DNA from: Ruminococcaceae bacterium R-25
Lineage (GTDB): Bacteria; Bacillota; Clostridia; Saccharofermentanales; Saccharofermentanaceae
Direction of reading: 5' to 3'
Assembly (NCBI GenBank): GCA_003149065.1
Contig: QGFZ01000001.1
Span: forward strand, 186,001-250,000
DNA: 64,000 nucleotides
Below the pieces are notes generated by a model. The model was given only the letters and a program-made list of their open reading frames with translations, was not told where the DNA came from and searched no databases. Made by a program: the position numbers and the translations under genes. Shown piece after piece: positions 24,959 to 33,362 of this stretch. Within the stretch, counting starts at the first letter, position 1. Every line of letters starts with the position of its first letter.

Positions 24959-25696
24959 ATGGAGTTTGATTATTCTGAAGAACTGCTTAAAAAGATTTCA
25001 GATAATGTTTTATCTGTAAAAGAATCAATTAAAGATGCTGAGAGGATCGCCGGACGTGAGGAAGGCAGCGTCACTCTCATAGGTGTTACAAAAGTATTCC
25101 CCGTCGAATATGCTGAGGCAGGAGCCATGAGCGGCCTTACGGATCTGGGCGAAAACCGTGTCCAGGAATTGGTCCCCAAGGTCGAGCGTTTTTCGAGTCT
25201 GGGCATTGATGTTAACTGGCATCTAATTGGAACTCTTCAGAAGAATAAGGTGAAATATATTATCGGTAAAACTAATCTTATTCATTCTGTAAATACAGTG
25301 GATCTTGCAGAGGAAATCTCCAAGAGATCTGTAAGTAACAATGTTACTTCGAGGGTTTTGCTCCAGGCAAATGTCTCAGGAGAGGAGAGCAAGCACGGCT
25401 TTGCTCCTCACGAATTAAAGCCTGCCATAGAGAAGATAATCGCCATGCCTGGAGTTGAGATCTGCGGCCTTATGACAATGGCCCCCATAGAAGAATACGA
25501 AGGCCAGGCGAGGGAAGTCTTTGCTAAAACGCGCGTAATATATGAAGACTTGAAATCCTTTACAGGTTTAGACAGCTGGAATGTCTTATCAATGGGTATG
25601 AGCCAGGACTATAAGAGCGCCATTTTAGAGGGTTCCACACATATCAGAATAGGCACTGCAATATTCGGAAACAGAGCCGAATATAAGCCTGTGTAA
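24959..25696 (+). CDS. yggS: YggS/YlmE-type PLP homeostasis protein
   Basis: A 245-residue PLP-binding barrel protein (PLPBP family). These have no known enzyme activity and balance vitamin B6 and amino-acid pools. The PLP lysine is Lys45 in LIGVTKVFP; other signatures are GENRVQELVPK, WHLIGTLQKNK, ICGLMTMAP and SMGMSQDYKSAILEGSTHIRIGTAIFG. The frame is open back to 24845, but the ATG at 24959 gives the normal N terminus and begins 1 base after the previous stop. In Gram-positive bacteria yggS (ylmE) lies just upstream of sepF in the division cluster, as here. Confidence 0.95.
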   Translation: MEFDYSEELLKKISDNVLSVKESIKDAERIAGREEGSVTLIGVTKVFPVEYAEAGAMSGLTDLGENRVQELVPKVERFSSLGIDVNWHLIGTLQKNKVKYIIGKTNLIHSVNTVDLAEEISKRSVSNNVTSRVLLQANVSGEESKHGFAPHELKPAIEKIIAMPGVEICGLMTMAPIEEYEGQAREVFAKTRVIYEDLKSFTGLDSWNVLSMGMSQDYKSAILEGSTHIRIGTAIFGNRAEYKPV

Positions 25697-25873
25697 CATT
25701 GTTCGATTACAAAGAGTTTATTTTTGTTACATTTTGTAATAAAACCCCGTTTTAAGTTACCTTCTTGTGTCATATTGCCCAAAACTATTGAGGCAAAAAT
25801 CAAAGTTCGTTAATATCCAAAGTATCTTATATGAATGTCCTTGGTCGGGCGAATTATTAAGGAGGAAAAACAA

Positions 25874-26356
25874 ATGGGCACTTTTAACGTTAAGAATTTC
25901 TTCGGCAGCATGTTCACACCTGTAGAAGATGAGATGGAAGAAAACTATTACGGTGAGGAAGAGGGCTACACTGAAGAAGATGCATACGAGCAGGAGCCTA
26001 TTGCAGAGGAATCCTACTATGAGGAGCCTCGCACCTTCGTTCAGGAGCAGCCCGCAGTTACAACACCTGTAATGCAGCACAACGCAACAGTCATAATGCT
26101 CACACCTTATGACATCAGAACAAGCCAGATCGTTTGCGATCACATCCGTGAAGGCCACATCGTAATCTGCAACCTCACAAACACTGATAAGAATCAGAGA
26201 GTTGTTGACTACATCTCCGGCGGTGTTTATGCATTAGGCGGAAGAGTAGAGCCTACACCTGTTAAGACAACATTCGTTTGCACACCTAAGTCTGTAAACC
26301 TCGTTGTTGAAAATCAGGAAGCTGAGCAGGTTGGTACAAAGGTTTCCGCACTCTGA
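25874..26356 (+). CDS. sepF: cell division protein SepF
   Basis: A 160-residue SepF, which tethers FtsZ to the membrane and shapes the septum. The N terminus MGTFNVKNFFGSMFTP is an amphipathic membrane helix; residues ~18-60 form an acidic linker rich in Glu and Tyr; the core DUF552 domain (about 70-150) has HNATVIMLTPYDIRTSQIVCDHIREGHIVICNL, DYISGGVYALGG and CTPKSVNL. The open frame extends upstream, but AAGGAGG (25858-25864) and the family N terminus fix the ATG at 25874. A terminator follows. The 178-base gap before it holds short TTACA/TGTAA inverted repeats near 25706-25740. Confidence 0.95.
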   Translation: MGTFNVKNFFGSMFTPVEDEMEENYYGEEEGYTEEDAYEQEPIAEESYYEEPRTFVQEQPAVTTPVMQHNATVIMLTPYDIRTSQIVCDHIREGHIVICNLTNTDKNQRVVDYISGGVYALGGRVEPTPVKTTFVCTPKSVNLVVENQEAEQVGTKVSAL

Positions 26357-26381
26357 TAGAGTTTTCACAACAAAAGAAATC

Positions 26382-26411
26382 AAGGGTTGTCCAAGGCGGC
26401 AACCCTTTTTC
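26382..26411 (+). terminator. rho-independent terminator after sepF
   Basis: AAGGGTTG (26382-26389) pairs with CAACCCTT (26400-26407) over a 10-base loop and runs into TTTTTCTTT. It ends the yggS-sepF unit. Confidence 0.85.
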
Positions 26412-26429
26412 TTTGCTAAATCTTGACCA

Positions 26430-26459
26430 TTGAATAAAATATCTTTGTTAATATATAAT
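26430..26459 (+). promoter_or_regulatory. promoter for the DUF47 gene and probably the diguanylate cyclases
   Basis: TTGAAT (26430-26435), 18 bases, TATAAT (26454-26459), located between the sepF terminator and the DUF47 start codon. Confidence 0.6.
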
Positions 26460-26506
26460 ATGGTTCTGAATAAGACTTTTTACCCTTTAGGCGGAGGAAT
26501 AGATTG

Positions 26507-27157
26507 ATGAACAAAGAAGATTGCGAGTTTTTATTTGATCATGCTCAGAAACTGTCTGAGATACTTAACGAGGAGTGTGTCGAACTTTTAGGCATGCTCG
26601 AAAAGATCGAGGACAGAGTTGCGATCTCCAGACGCATCAACAAGCTCGAAGATGACGGCGATCATGTATTCCACGCATTTGGTGACAAGCTCCATCAGGT
26701 AGAACCCGATGTCGAAAAGAGAATGACCATCTTTTCAATGGCAAGACATATTGAAGACTGTGTAGACATGGTAGACGAACTCTCCATGACGATCGTACGT
26801 TATAATACAAGAACTGTTAATTCAGGCATGAAGGCAAGCGTAAATGCCATTGCAGGCTGCGTTAAGAAGGAAATGCATCTCCTTAACATAATGCGTACAT
26901 ATGAGCCTGAGAATAAGGAATTGTTCTTAAGAGCAATCAATGAATTCGATGCATTCAAGGTAGACTTCTATAAGATGTATGACATGCTTATTTTCGGCCT
27001 CTTCTCACAGGCTCACGATACTGTCGACATCATCAGATGCAAAGCTATCTACGACGCCGTAAAGGATATTTTCAAGGCATTCGAAGTCAGTGCTGACGAC
27101 TGCTATAAGTACATTATGGCAAGAAGCAATGACACCGATATGTGGGCTGTAGATTAA
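26507..27157 (+). CDS. DUF47 / PhoU-like helical protein
   Basis: A 216-residue all-helical protein of the DUF47 family, related to PhoU. The helix pattern and the KLEDDGDHVFHAF and ARHIEDCVDMVDEL segments, with acidic residues that in relatives bind metal clusters, are typical. DUF47 proteins usually partner a Pit phosphate transporter; no such gene is next to it here, so the partner is elsewhere or absent. A TTG at 26504 is in frame, but GGAGGA (26493-26498) is best spaced for the ATG at 26507. It lies 32 bases ahead of the glucanase-like diguanylate cyclase gene and no terminator is seen between. Confidence 0.85.
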   Translation: MNKEDCEFLFDHAQKLSEILNEECVELLGMLEKIEDRVAISRRINKLEDDGDHVFHAFGDKLHQVEPDVEKRMTIFSMARHIEDCVDMVDELSMTIVRYNTRTVNSGMKASVNAIAGCVKKEMHLLNIMRTYEPENKELFLRAINEFDAFKVDFYKMYDMLIFGLFSQAHDTVDIIRCKAIYDAVKDIFKAFEVSADDCYKYIMARSNDTDMWAVD

Positions 27158-27189
27158 TAAGATCCGTCTTTTCACGGAATAAGGTCTGA

Positions 27190-30100
27190 ATGAGTAACAA
27201 GGTCTCGCTGCCGGACAATTATCACATTGTCTGGTCTGAAGAATTTAATAAGGATTCCCTTAAAGAAGAGTTCTGGAATGCAGAGACTCGTGCAGCGGGC
27301 TGGACTGACGGAGAAAAACAGGAATATGCAGGAACCGAGTGCCTTGAAGTCAAGGACGGGTGCCTCTCGATAAGACCCAGGATAACTACGAATAATTCAG
27401 GCGAGAAGAGATTCCTTTCCGCCAGGATCAGTTCGTTCGGAAAAAAGGATTTCACTTACGGCAAGATAATTGCCAGGATCAAAGCTCCGAAGGCAAAAGG
27501 GCTCTTGAGCTATATCAGGCTTATGCCTTCAGAAAGCTATGATAAAGAAACCAGCAGTTACAAAGAATTCCCTTTGCACGGCCAGATCGACATGGTCGAG
27601 ATTGCCGGAAACAGGACCGATGAGGCAGCTTCGAGGATTGCCTTCGGTTATCCTTATACACAGCGTTCCGGAAGCTACCAGAGGCTTAATACGGACTTTT
27701 CTACAGACTTCCATATATTCTCTTTTGAGTGGGACCAGGATGAGATGATCTTTGCATGTGACGGCAAAGAATATTACAGGACATCTTACTGGTTCTCAAG
27801 AAACGGCGAAAACGAGGAGCCGTATCCTGCACCGTTTAACAAGCCTTTCCATCTGGTCTTGGGCGTTTCCGTAGGATCGGATAAACTGGGTAAAGGCTCT
27901 GACAATCCTGCAGGGTTTGAAGATAACGATGCAGAGTTCCTGGTAGATTACATAAGGGTCTATCAGAAGCCGAGATATAACAGACAGGTCAACAGACCTG
28001 CAAGAGTTTTAGCGCTCAATACAGGCGATAATACCAAAGTAAAAAACGGTAATGCTTTCTATGTTGCAGAAGGTGATCTTTCGGCACATGTAAGCTTCAT
28101 GGAAGACGAGCTCATAATCACGCCTTCTTATATCTCCGGAGTGTCCGGTGAGACGAGGCTTTTGCAGGGAGGTTTCCCTTTTAAGAGCGGCGAGACTTAT
28201 GAGTTCTCGTTCGAAGGCAGAGCGGATGAAGAGCGCACGATAAGATGCATCTTCAAATCTGATGATACTGATGAACAGATCACAGAACCATACATAATAA
28301 GGCTCGACAGAAATTGGCAGAAGCACAGGATGGTCTTCGAAGCGCCGAAAGATTACGACAGCGCTTCCATCGTATTTGCGATCAATGCATTCTCAAAAGC
28401 ATCCATTCATATCCGTAATATCCTCTTGAGAAAAAGGAACGGAAACGATGACAGACGCAAGCTTATTGCTGTCTGCGGAGTGTGGGATGACTCTGATAAC
28501 TACAGCCTCTTTTTAAGGGCTTTGCAGACAGAAGAGATCAACAAAGACTACATTATCTCGAGCTTTACTTTTAATGTTGATAATCCTGATCCGGTACAGA
28601 CAGAATTAGAACTTGATTTTGCAAATCTTCTCCTTCGGATGGATCTCGCTTGCGTGATCATTTTCGGTGAGATGATAAAGACACGCGAAGTTATCTACAG
28701 GCTCGCTGAGATCGGCCATGAAAAGGGCGTTCCGGTAATCACATTTCAAAGACCCGTTAAGGGTTGTATCAATGCTGATTTCGATTACGGTTCGGCATTC
28801 GAGGCAATGGTAAAACACATAATAGAAGATCACGGTGCCAGGAGGCTCGACATGTTTGGCGGCTTCAGGGATAATCCGTTCTCCGAAGACAGGATCATGA
28901 TCTTCAAAAAAGTGCTTGACGATCACGGCATTAAAACTTCAACTGCAAATATCTTTTACGGAGATTTCTGGCAGGCTCCCGCATTCACTGAGATGAATGA
29001 GCTTTTGGAAAACGGCTATGAACTGCCCGATGCTATCGTATGTGCAAACGATTCGATGGCAATAGGTGTCATGGATGCACTCAAGCGCCACGGAAAGAGG
29101 ATTCCTGAAGATGTAATAGTTACAGGTTTTGACGGCATCTGGCAGGGTCAGTTCAACGATCCGGTCTTAACCACATGCGAGCTCGATTATAAGCAGATCC
29201 CTGAGCAGATCCTAAAGCGTATCCGCGAATGGAATGACGGAATAAAAAACGAAAACGATTCCTTCCTGATCCCTTATAAGCCTATGCATATGCAGTCCTG
29301 CGGCTGTAAGAAGCGTGATGAGTTCCCGTGGTCCAAGATAGTAGATGTATTGGCAGAAGAAAACCAGGATTCGTTCAGGCACATGCTCGAGATGGGAAGA
29401 TTCGTATCGAGGATGACGTCATCCGAGAATCTTGATGAAGCTGCAGACAACCTCCAGAATTCCATCTGGATGTGGAGAAGCCAGTATTATTTCGTAGGCA
29501 TTGTAGAACCCGATGAATGCTGCCATTCGATATTCCACGGCAGAGCGAATAAGTATACCTTTGCACAGAAGTTCTACCGCATGAAATATCCCATGCCGGA
29601 TTACGATATCATCCTTTCGAAAGACAGTAATATCAATGTTCTCCTTTTCAAACAGATAAGGTCCAACACCGAGTCATTCGGCTATGTCGTAAACGGTTAT
29701 TCCAGCGTGTCGATGAGATCGCAGCAGAGATTTGAAGAGTTCGGACACTTCATTAATGCTGCAGTTAATGCGGTCAATAACAACCGTAAGCTTATCTCGA
29801 CCAGCAGGGCAAATGAGATACTTTCAGAGCAGGATTTCTTAACCGGTCTTTATAACAGGAGAGGCTTTTTCACGGTGCTCAATAAACTCCTTAATGTTCC
29901 TGCAAATAAGGGCAAGATATTATCTTTGTTCTCTATCGACATGGATAAGCTCAAGACCATAAACGACACTTACGGACACGAGAACGGAGACTTTGCTATA
30001 CAGACTTTGGCAAGGGCAATGTTAAAATATGTTAAGGACAACGGCATTGCAGCAAGATACGGCGGCGATGAGTTTGCTTTCGCGATAATAGGCGATAAGA

Positions 30101-30315
30101 AACTCGAAGGCGAAGTTAAAGATATCAGAAATGAGATCGAGCAGTATGCTGACGCCGATCCTGCAATGACAGATAAGCCTTATGAGGTCGGAGCGAGCCT
30201 TGGTGTTGCCGAGCGCGTTATCGACAGCAATATTGATATAGAAGACATGATACTTGAAGCCGATTCGAAGATGTATGCAGACAAGATGGCGAGAAAGCGT
30301 CTGCGTGGCTTCTAA
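27190..30315 (+). CDS. GH16-like / CBM-like / LacI-type sensor / GGDEF fusion protein
   Basis: A 1041-residue protein with no signal peptide and no transmembrane helix, so cytoplasmic. Domains in order: GH16 glucanase-like fold (about 1-260; YHIVWSEEFN, GKIIARIKAP, FHIFSFEWD, FLVDYIRVYQ); a beta-sandwich resembling CBM4/9 (about 265-416); a LacI/periplasmic-binding-protein-like sugar sensor (about 424-700; DAIVCANDSMAIGVMDAL, VIVTGFDG) without a DNA-binding helix-turn-helix; a helical and GAF-like linker (about 715-870); and a GGDEF domain (about 878-1041). In GH16 enzymes the active site reads ExDxxE; here it is QIDMVE (132-137), so the nucleophile Glu is Gln132 (codon CAG at 27583-27585), while Asp134 and Glu137 remain. 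Hydrolysis is therefore unlikely and glycan binding likely. The cyclase motif RYGGDEF (GGDEF 958-962) is intact; the I-site is not (KDNG). SCGC at 703-706 recurs in the next gene. Confidence 0.85.
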   Translation: MSNKVSLPDNYHIVWSEEFNKDSLKEEFWNAETRAAGWTDGEKQEYAGTECLEVKDGCLSIRPRITTNNSGEKRFLSARISSFGKKDFTYGKIIARIKAPKAKGLLSYIRLMPSESYDKETSSYKEFPLHGQIDMVEIAGNRTDEAASRIAFGYPYTQRSGSYQRLNTDFSTDFHIFSFEWDQDEMIFACDGKEYYRTSYWFSRNGENEEPYPAPFNKPFHLVLGVSVGSDKLGKGSDNPAGFEDNDAEFLVDYIRVYQKPRYNRQVNRPARVLALNTGDNTKVKNGNAFYVAEGDLSAHVSFMEDELIITPSYISGVSGETRLLQGGFPFKSGETYEFSFEGRADEERTIRCIFKSDDTDEQITEPYIIRLDRNWQKHRMVFEAPKDYDSASIVFAINAFSKASIHIRNILLRKRNGNDDRRKLIAVCGVWDDSDNYSLFLRALQTEEINKDYIISSFTFNVDNPDPVQTELELDFANLLLRMDLACVIIFGEMIKTREVIYRLAEIGHEKGVPVITFQRPVKGCINADFDYGSAFEAMVKHIIEDHGARRLDMFGGFRDNPFSEDRIMIFKKVLDDHGIKTSTANIFYGDFWQAPAFTEMNELLENGYELPDAIVCANDSMAIGVMDALKRHGKRIPEDVIVTGFDGIWQGQFNDPVLTTCELDYKQIPEQILKRIREWNDGIKNENDSFLIPYKPMHMQSCGCKKRDEFPWSKIVDVLAEENQDSFRHMLEMGRFVSRMTSSENLDEAADNLQNSIWMWRSQYYFVGIVEPDECCHSIFHGRANKYTFAQKFYRMKYPMPDYDIILSKDSNINVLLFKQIRSNTESFGYVVNGYSSVSMRSQQRFEEFGHFINAAVNAVNNNRKLISTSRANEILSEQDFLTGLYNRRGFFTVLNKLLNVPANKGKILSLFSIDMDKLKTINDTYGHENGDFAIQTLARAMLKYVKDNGIAARYGGDEFAFAIIGDKKLEGEVKDIRNEIEQYADADPAMTDKPYEVGASLGVAERVIDSNIDIEDMILEADSKMYADKMARKRLRGF

Positions 30316-30342
30316 TTTGGAATAAGGTTGAAAGGATAGTTT

Positions 30343-32640
30343 ATGACAAGAAGACTGAACATCGGTCTGGTTATAGATGATATTGATAATTTCTTCTCAA
30401 ACCAGGCTGCAATAGGCGCTGAGCAGGCTGCCAAAGTACTTGATGCAAATCTGTTTATTTTTCCCGGTCACTACATTGGAAAGACCGACAGCAGATATGC
30501 TGACAAAAAATATGAATACCAGTACAACACGATCTTTAACCTCCCGACAGAGCGTAATGTGGACATTATTTATGTCCTCCAGGGACTTATTTGTTCGAGA
30601 GCCGATATTGAGGTTCAGACGAGCTTTTTAAACAGAATGCCGAAGGTCCCGATCGTATGCCTTTTCTCGGATTTTAAGGGCTATCATTCAGTTACTTTCG
30701 ATAACGCATCAGGTTTAAGAAGTTCCATCAATCACCTGATCGAAAAACATGGCGCTAAGGATATCGGTTTTGTCTCAGGTCCTATTACAAACAGGGATGC
30801 CCGTGAAAGACTTGATATATATAAGAAAACCCTTATGGAACACGGTATTGAAGTCGATGAGAAAAAGATCGTATATGGCGATTTCTCAATGGCAAGCGAA
30901 GGCGTAGTAGACGATCTTATTACAAGGAACGAAAAACTTGATGCTATCGTTTTCGCAAACGATTCAATGGCAGTAGGCGGCTATAATGCGCTTAACAACA
31001 GAGGTCTTGTTCCGGGCAAAGATATTTTTGTCTCGGGTTTTGATGACGACATTTTCTCCGTGTCTTTGGAACCGCCGCTTACGACTGTTGAAGCGAGCTC
31101 CGCATCACTCGCATATAAGGCTGTCCTTAATGCAGAGAACTATATCAAAGGTACTGCTTTAATGGACATGACGGTTGAGACTCATCTCGTTCAGAGGAGC
31201 TCATGCGGTTGCGAAGATTTCGATGCTGACGTAATGCTCGAGAGATTAAACCTCGACGGTGATGACATCGACAGCAAAGAGTTCAACAAGAAGATAAACA
31301 GATATCTTTTCAACGATTTCGTTGATGCTGGACCTATTTCAGAAGCGCTCGAAAGATTTATCAGATCCTTTGTCTCTTTGCTGACTACTGAAAAGAAGAA
31401 AGAAACGCTCGAGACAATGAATCACGAGATGTCTGTCCTCTTAAGATCAGAACTTTTCGCTCTGTCTACCAGAGAGAAATTTTTCAATGTTCTTCAGACG
31501 ATGCAGTATAAGGCAATAAGAGCAACTAATAACAATAAAGAACGTGTTCTTATTGATGAAGCATTTACGAAGTTTTTCAGGCGTCTCGCATTCTCCGGAA
31601 TCCTTCCTGCGAATTCCGCAAGGAGAAGGAACGAGAGAATGAGAGGTGTCGTTAACCGCCAGATGAGCGAAGTCTTCTTAGGCGACACCGGCAGGGAAAT
31701 CCCCTATGAGCATCTGTTAAAAGGTCTTAACGGTCTGGGATTTTCAAAATCACTTTTGTATATATACCAGGGTAACGTAAAGAATTACGGCGATTTCGAC
31801 TGGAGGCCGCCGACGTCAATACTTCTCAAGGCAATAGCCGACGGCACTTCGATAAAGACTCTTACTGATGAGCAGCAACTCCTTAGAACGGAGAGTATTT
31901 TCGAGAACGAATTCATCACCGGCGAAGGAAGACGCACGATGATCGTATCACCTCTGTTCGTAGGCGAAGATGTATATGGTGTTCTGGTCCACGAACTTCC
32001 TGTCGTTAATGCATTCAGCGTATCTTCAATTGCATCACGCCTGTCTGTTACATTAAGATCTTTGTTCATGATGGAAGAGCAGAACAAAGCAAAGATGGCT
32101 CTGCAGCGCTCTCTGGAAAGATTTATCAGGGATAATACGAAGCTTGAAGAGATCGCCCAGAAAGACGAACTCACAGGGTTATTTAACAGGCGCGGCTTTA
32201 TCGCAAATTCCGAAAAGCAGTTAACAGATCCTGTCAATCAGCGCAAGGTAGCGATTATCTGCTATGCGGATCTGGATAATCTCAAAATGATAAATGACCA
32301 GTATGGTCACGATGACGGTGACTTTGCGTTAAGAACTATCGCACAGGTCCTTCAGGAATCTTTCAGAGAGACTGATATCATCGGCCGTTTCGGCGGTGAT
32401 GAGTTTATCACTCTGGCTATCACAGGCGCTGACTGCAATCCGGAAAAAATCAAGGCAAGAATCGAAAGCGTAATCAGGAAATATAACGATAAATATAAAA
32501 AGCCATATCCCATTGATATGAGTACGGGCATATATAAATTCATCGTTTCCGACACCATTGACATCTACGATGTTATCAACCAGGCAGACGGACTTCTTTA
32601 TCAGGAGAAGATCAGGAAAAAGTCGGGAAGAACGAACTGA
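30343..32640 (+). CDS. LacI-type sensor / GGDEF diguanylate cyclase
   Basis: A 765-residue soluble protein. Residues 1-~285 form a LacI/periplasmic-binding-protein-like sensor (LNIGLVIDDIDNFFSNQAAIGAEQA, DAIVFANDSMAVGGYNAL, IFVSGFDDD) that starts directly with its first beta strand, so no DNA-binding domain is present. SSCGC (286-290) follows, as in the preceding gene. A helical region (about 310-440) and a GAF-like region (about 455-580) lead to the GGDEF domain (about 605-765). The active motif RFGGDEF (GGDEF 684-688) is intact, and RETD (675-678) is a proper I-site, so feedback by c-di-GMP is expected, unlike in the neighbour. The start follows AAAGGA; the gap to the upstream gene is 27 bases. 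The ligand is probably a sugar, by family; it is not shown here. Confidence 0.88.
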   Translation: MTRRLNIGLVIDDIDNFFSNQAAIGAEQAAKVLDANLFIFPGHYIGKTDSRYADKKYEYQYNTIFNLPTERNVDIIYVLQGLICSRADIEVQTSFLNRMPKVPIVCLFSDFKGYHSVTFDNASGLRSSINHLIEKHGAKDIGFVSGPITNRDARERLDIYKKTLMEHGIEVDEKKIVYGDFSMASEGVVDDLITRNEKLDAIVFANDSMAVGGYNALNNRGLVPGKDIFVSGFDDDIFSVSLEPPLTTVEASSASLAYKAVLNAENYIKGTALMDMTVETHLVQRSSCGCEDFDADVMLERLNLDGDDIDSKEFNKKINRYLFNDFVDAGPISEALERFIRSFVSLLTTEKKKETLETMNHEMSVLLRSELFALSTREKFFNVLQTMQYKAIRATNNNKERVLIDEAFTKFFRRLAFSGILPANSARRRNERMRGVVNRQMSEVFLGDTGREIPYEHLLKGLNGLGFSKSLLYIYQGNVKNYGDFDWRPPTSILLKAIADGTSIKTLTDEQQLLRTESIFENEFITGEGRRTMIVSPLFVGEDVYGVLVHELPVVNAFSVSSIASRLSVTLRSLFMMEEQNKAKMALQRSLERFIRDNTKLEEIAQKDELTGLFNRRGFIANSEKQLTDPVNQRKVAIICYADLDNLKMINDQYGHDDGDFALRTIAQVLQESFRETDIIGRFGGDEFITLAITGADCNPEKIKARIESVIRKYNDKYKKPYPIDMSTGIYKFIVSDTIDIYDVINQADGLLYQEKIRKKSGRTN

Positions 32641-32650
32641 AAAACGGAAT

Positions 32651-32682
32651 AAAAAAGGAAGCTTACTCAGGCTTCCTTTTTA
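32651..32682. terminator. bidirectional terminator between convergent genes
   Basis: AAAAAGGAAGC (32652-32662) pairs with GCTTCCTTTTT (32671-32681) over an 8-base loop; A and T runs on both sides let it work on either strand. It serves the diguanylate cyclase gene on the plus strand and the PAP2 gene on the minus strand, and the stem itself encodes the last residues (KKEA) and stop of the PAP2 protein. Confidence 0.85.
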
Positions 32683-33284
32683 TTTATCTTTCTCTCGTGA
32701 AGTTTCTTTATCAGGACCTGGTAGATGAGGTATGCCATGGCGCTCGTTGCTGACCCAAGGAGAATGCCTCCTAATACATCTGTCGGATAATGAACTCCGA
32801 CATAGAGTCTTGAGAAAGCTAAAAGGACTGCGTATATGAGCATGAGAACGGCGCAGAGCTTATAGATGAGAGTCATTTTCGAGCGCTGGATCTTTCCGGT
32901 TTCTTCAATAACGGGAAGACCGAGTAATGCTACGACTACGATGGCGCCTGCGACTGCAAATGCAGCGCCTGTGTGGCCTGAAGGGAAGGAGTAATCCACT
33001 TGTCTGCCGACAAGTGTTTTAAGTCCTTCGATCTCATCGTAAGGTCTTGTTCTGGCTACGATATTCTTTATCAGAAGATTGTTTAAGATCGATTCGATCG
33101 CGATGCTGACAGCAGCGATAAGGCCGACTCTTCTTGTTCTCGGAATGAGGAGTAGTACAAGGCACAAAGCGATAAAGAGGATTCCCTTGTCACCTGTATG
33201 GGTCAGCACGGTCATGACCGGATTTAAAACATCCGATCTGATATGCTCTTGTATGTAGATCAAGAATCCTGCATCCCAGCCCAT
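32667..33284 (-). CDS. PAP2-family membrane phosphatase
   Basis: A 205-residue membrane protein with about five helices and all three PAP2 acid phosphatase motifs: KNIVARTRP (KxxxxxxRP), SFPSGHT, and SRLYVGVHYPTDVLGG (SRxxxxxHxxxD). It is predicted to dephosphorylate a lipid phosphate such as undecaprenyl diphosphate or phosphatidate on the outer face of the membrane. A GTG at 33296 would add MRIF, but AGGA lies 6 bases before the ATG at 33284, so that start is preferred. Its last codons lie in the shared terminator hairpin. Confidence 0.9.
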   Translation of the reverse strand: MGWDAGFLIYIQEHIRSDVLNPVMTVLTHTGDKGILFIALCLVLLLIPRTRRVGLIAAVSIAIESILNNLLIKNIVARTRPYDEIEGLKTLVGRQVDYSFPSGHTGAAFAVAGAIVVVALLGLPVIEETGKIQRSKMTLIYKLCAVLMLIYAVLLAFSRLYVGVHYPTDVLGGILLGSATSAMAYLIYQVLIKKLHERKINKKEA

Positions 33285-33362
33285 AAATATCCTCACAAAG
33301 ATAAACTACTACTTAATTGTAATACTTTCTTTGTGTTTTTTAGGTTAAAAATGAATGAAGTT

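Noticed and set aside
25692..25740. TTACA/TGTAA inverted repeats upstream of sepF as an operator or terminator
   Set aside because: The best stem is 8 bp of AT-rich sequence with a 19-base loop and no T tract; it could be chance in AT-rich DNA.
27190..27970. GH16 domain as an active secreted beta-glucanase
   Set aside because: There is no signal peptide, the nucleophile Glu is Gln132, and the domain is fused to a cytoplasmic GGDEF domain.
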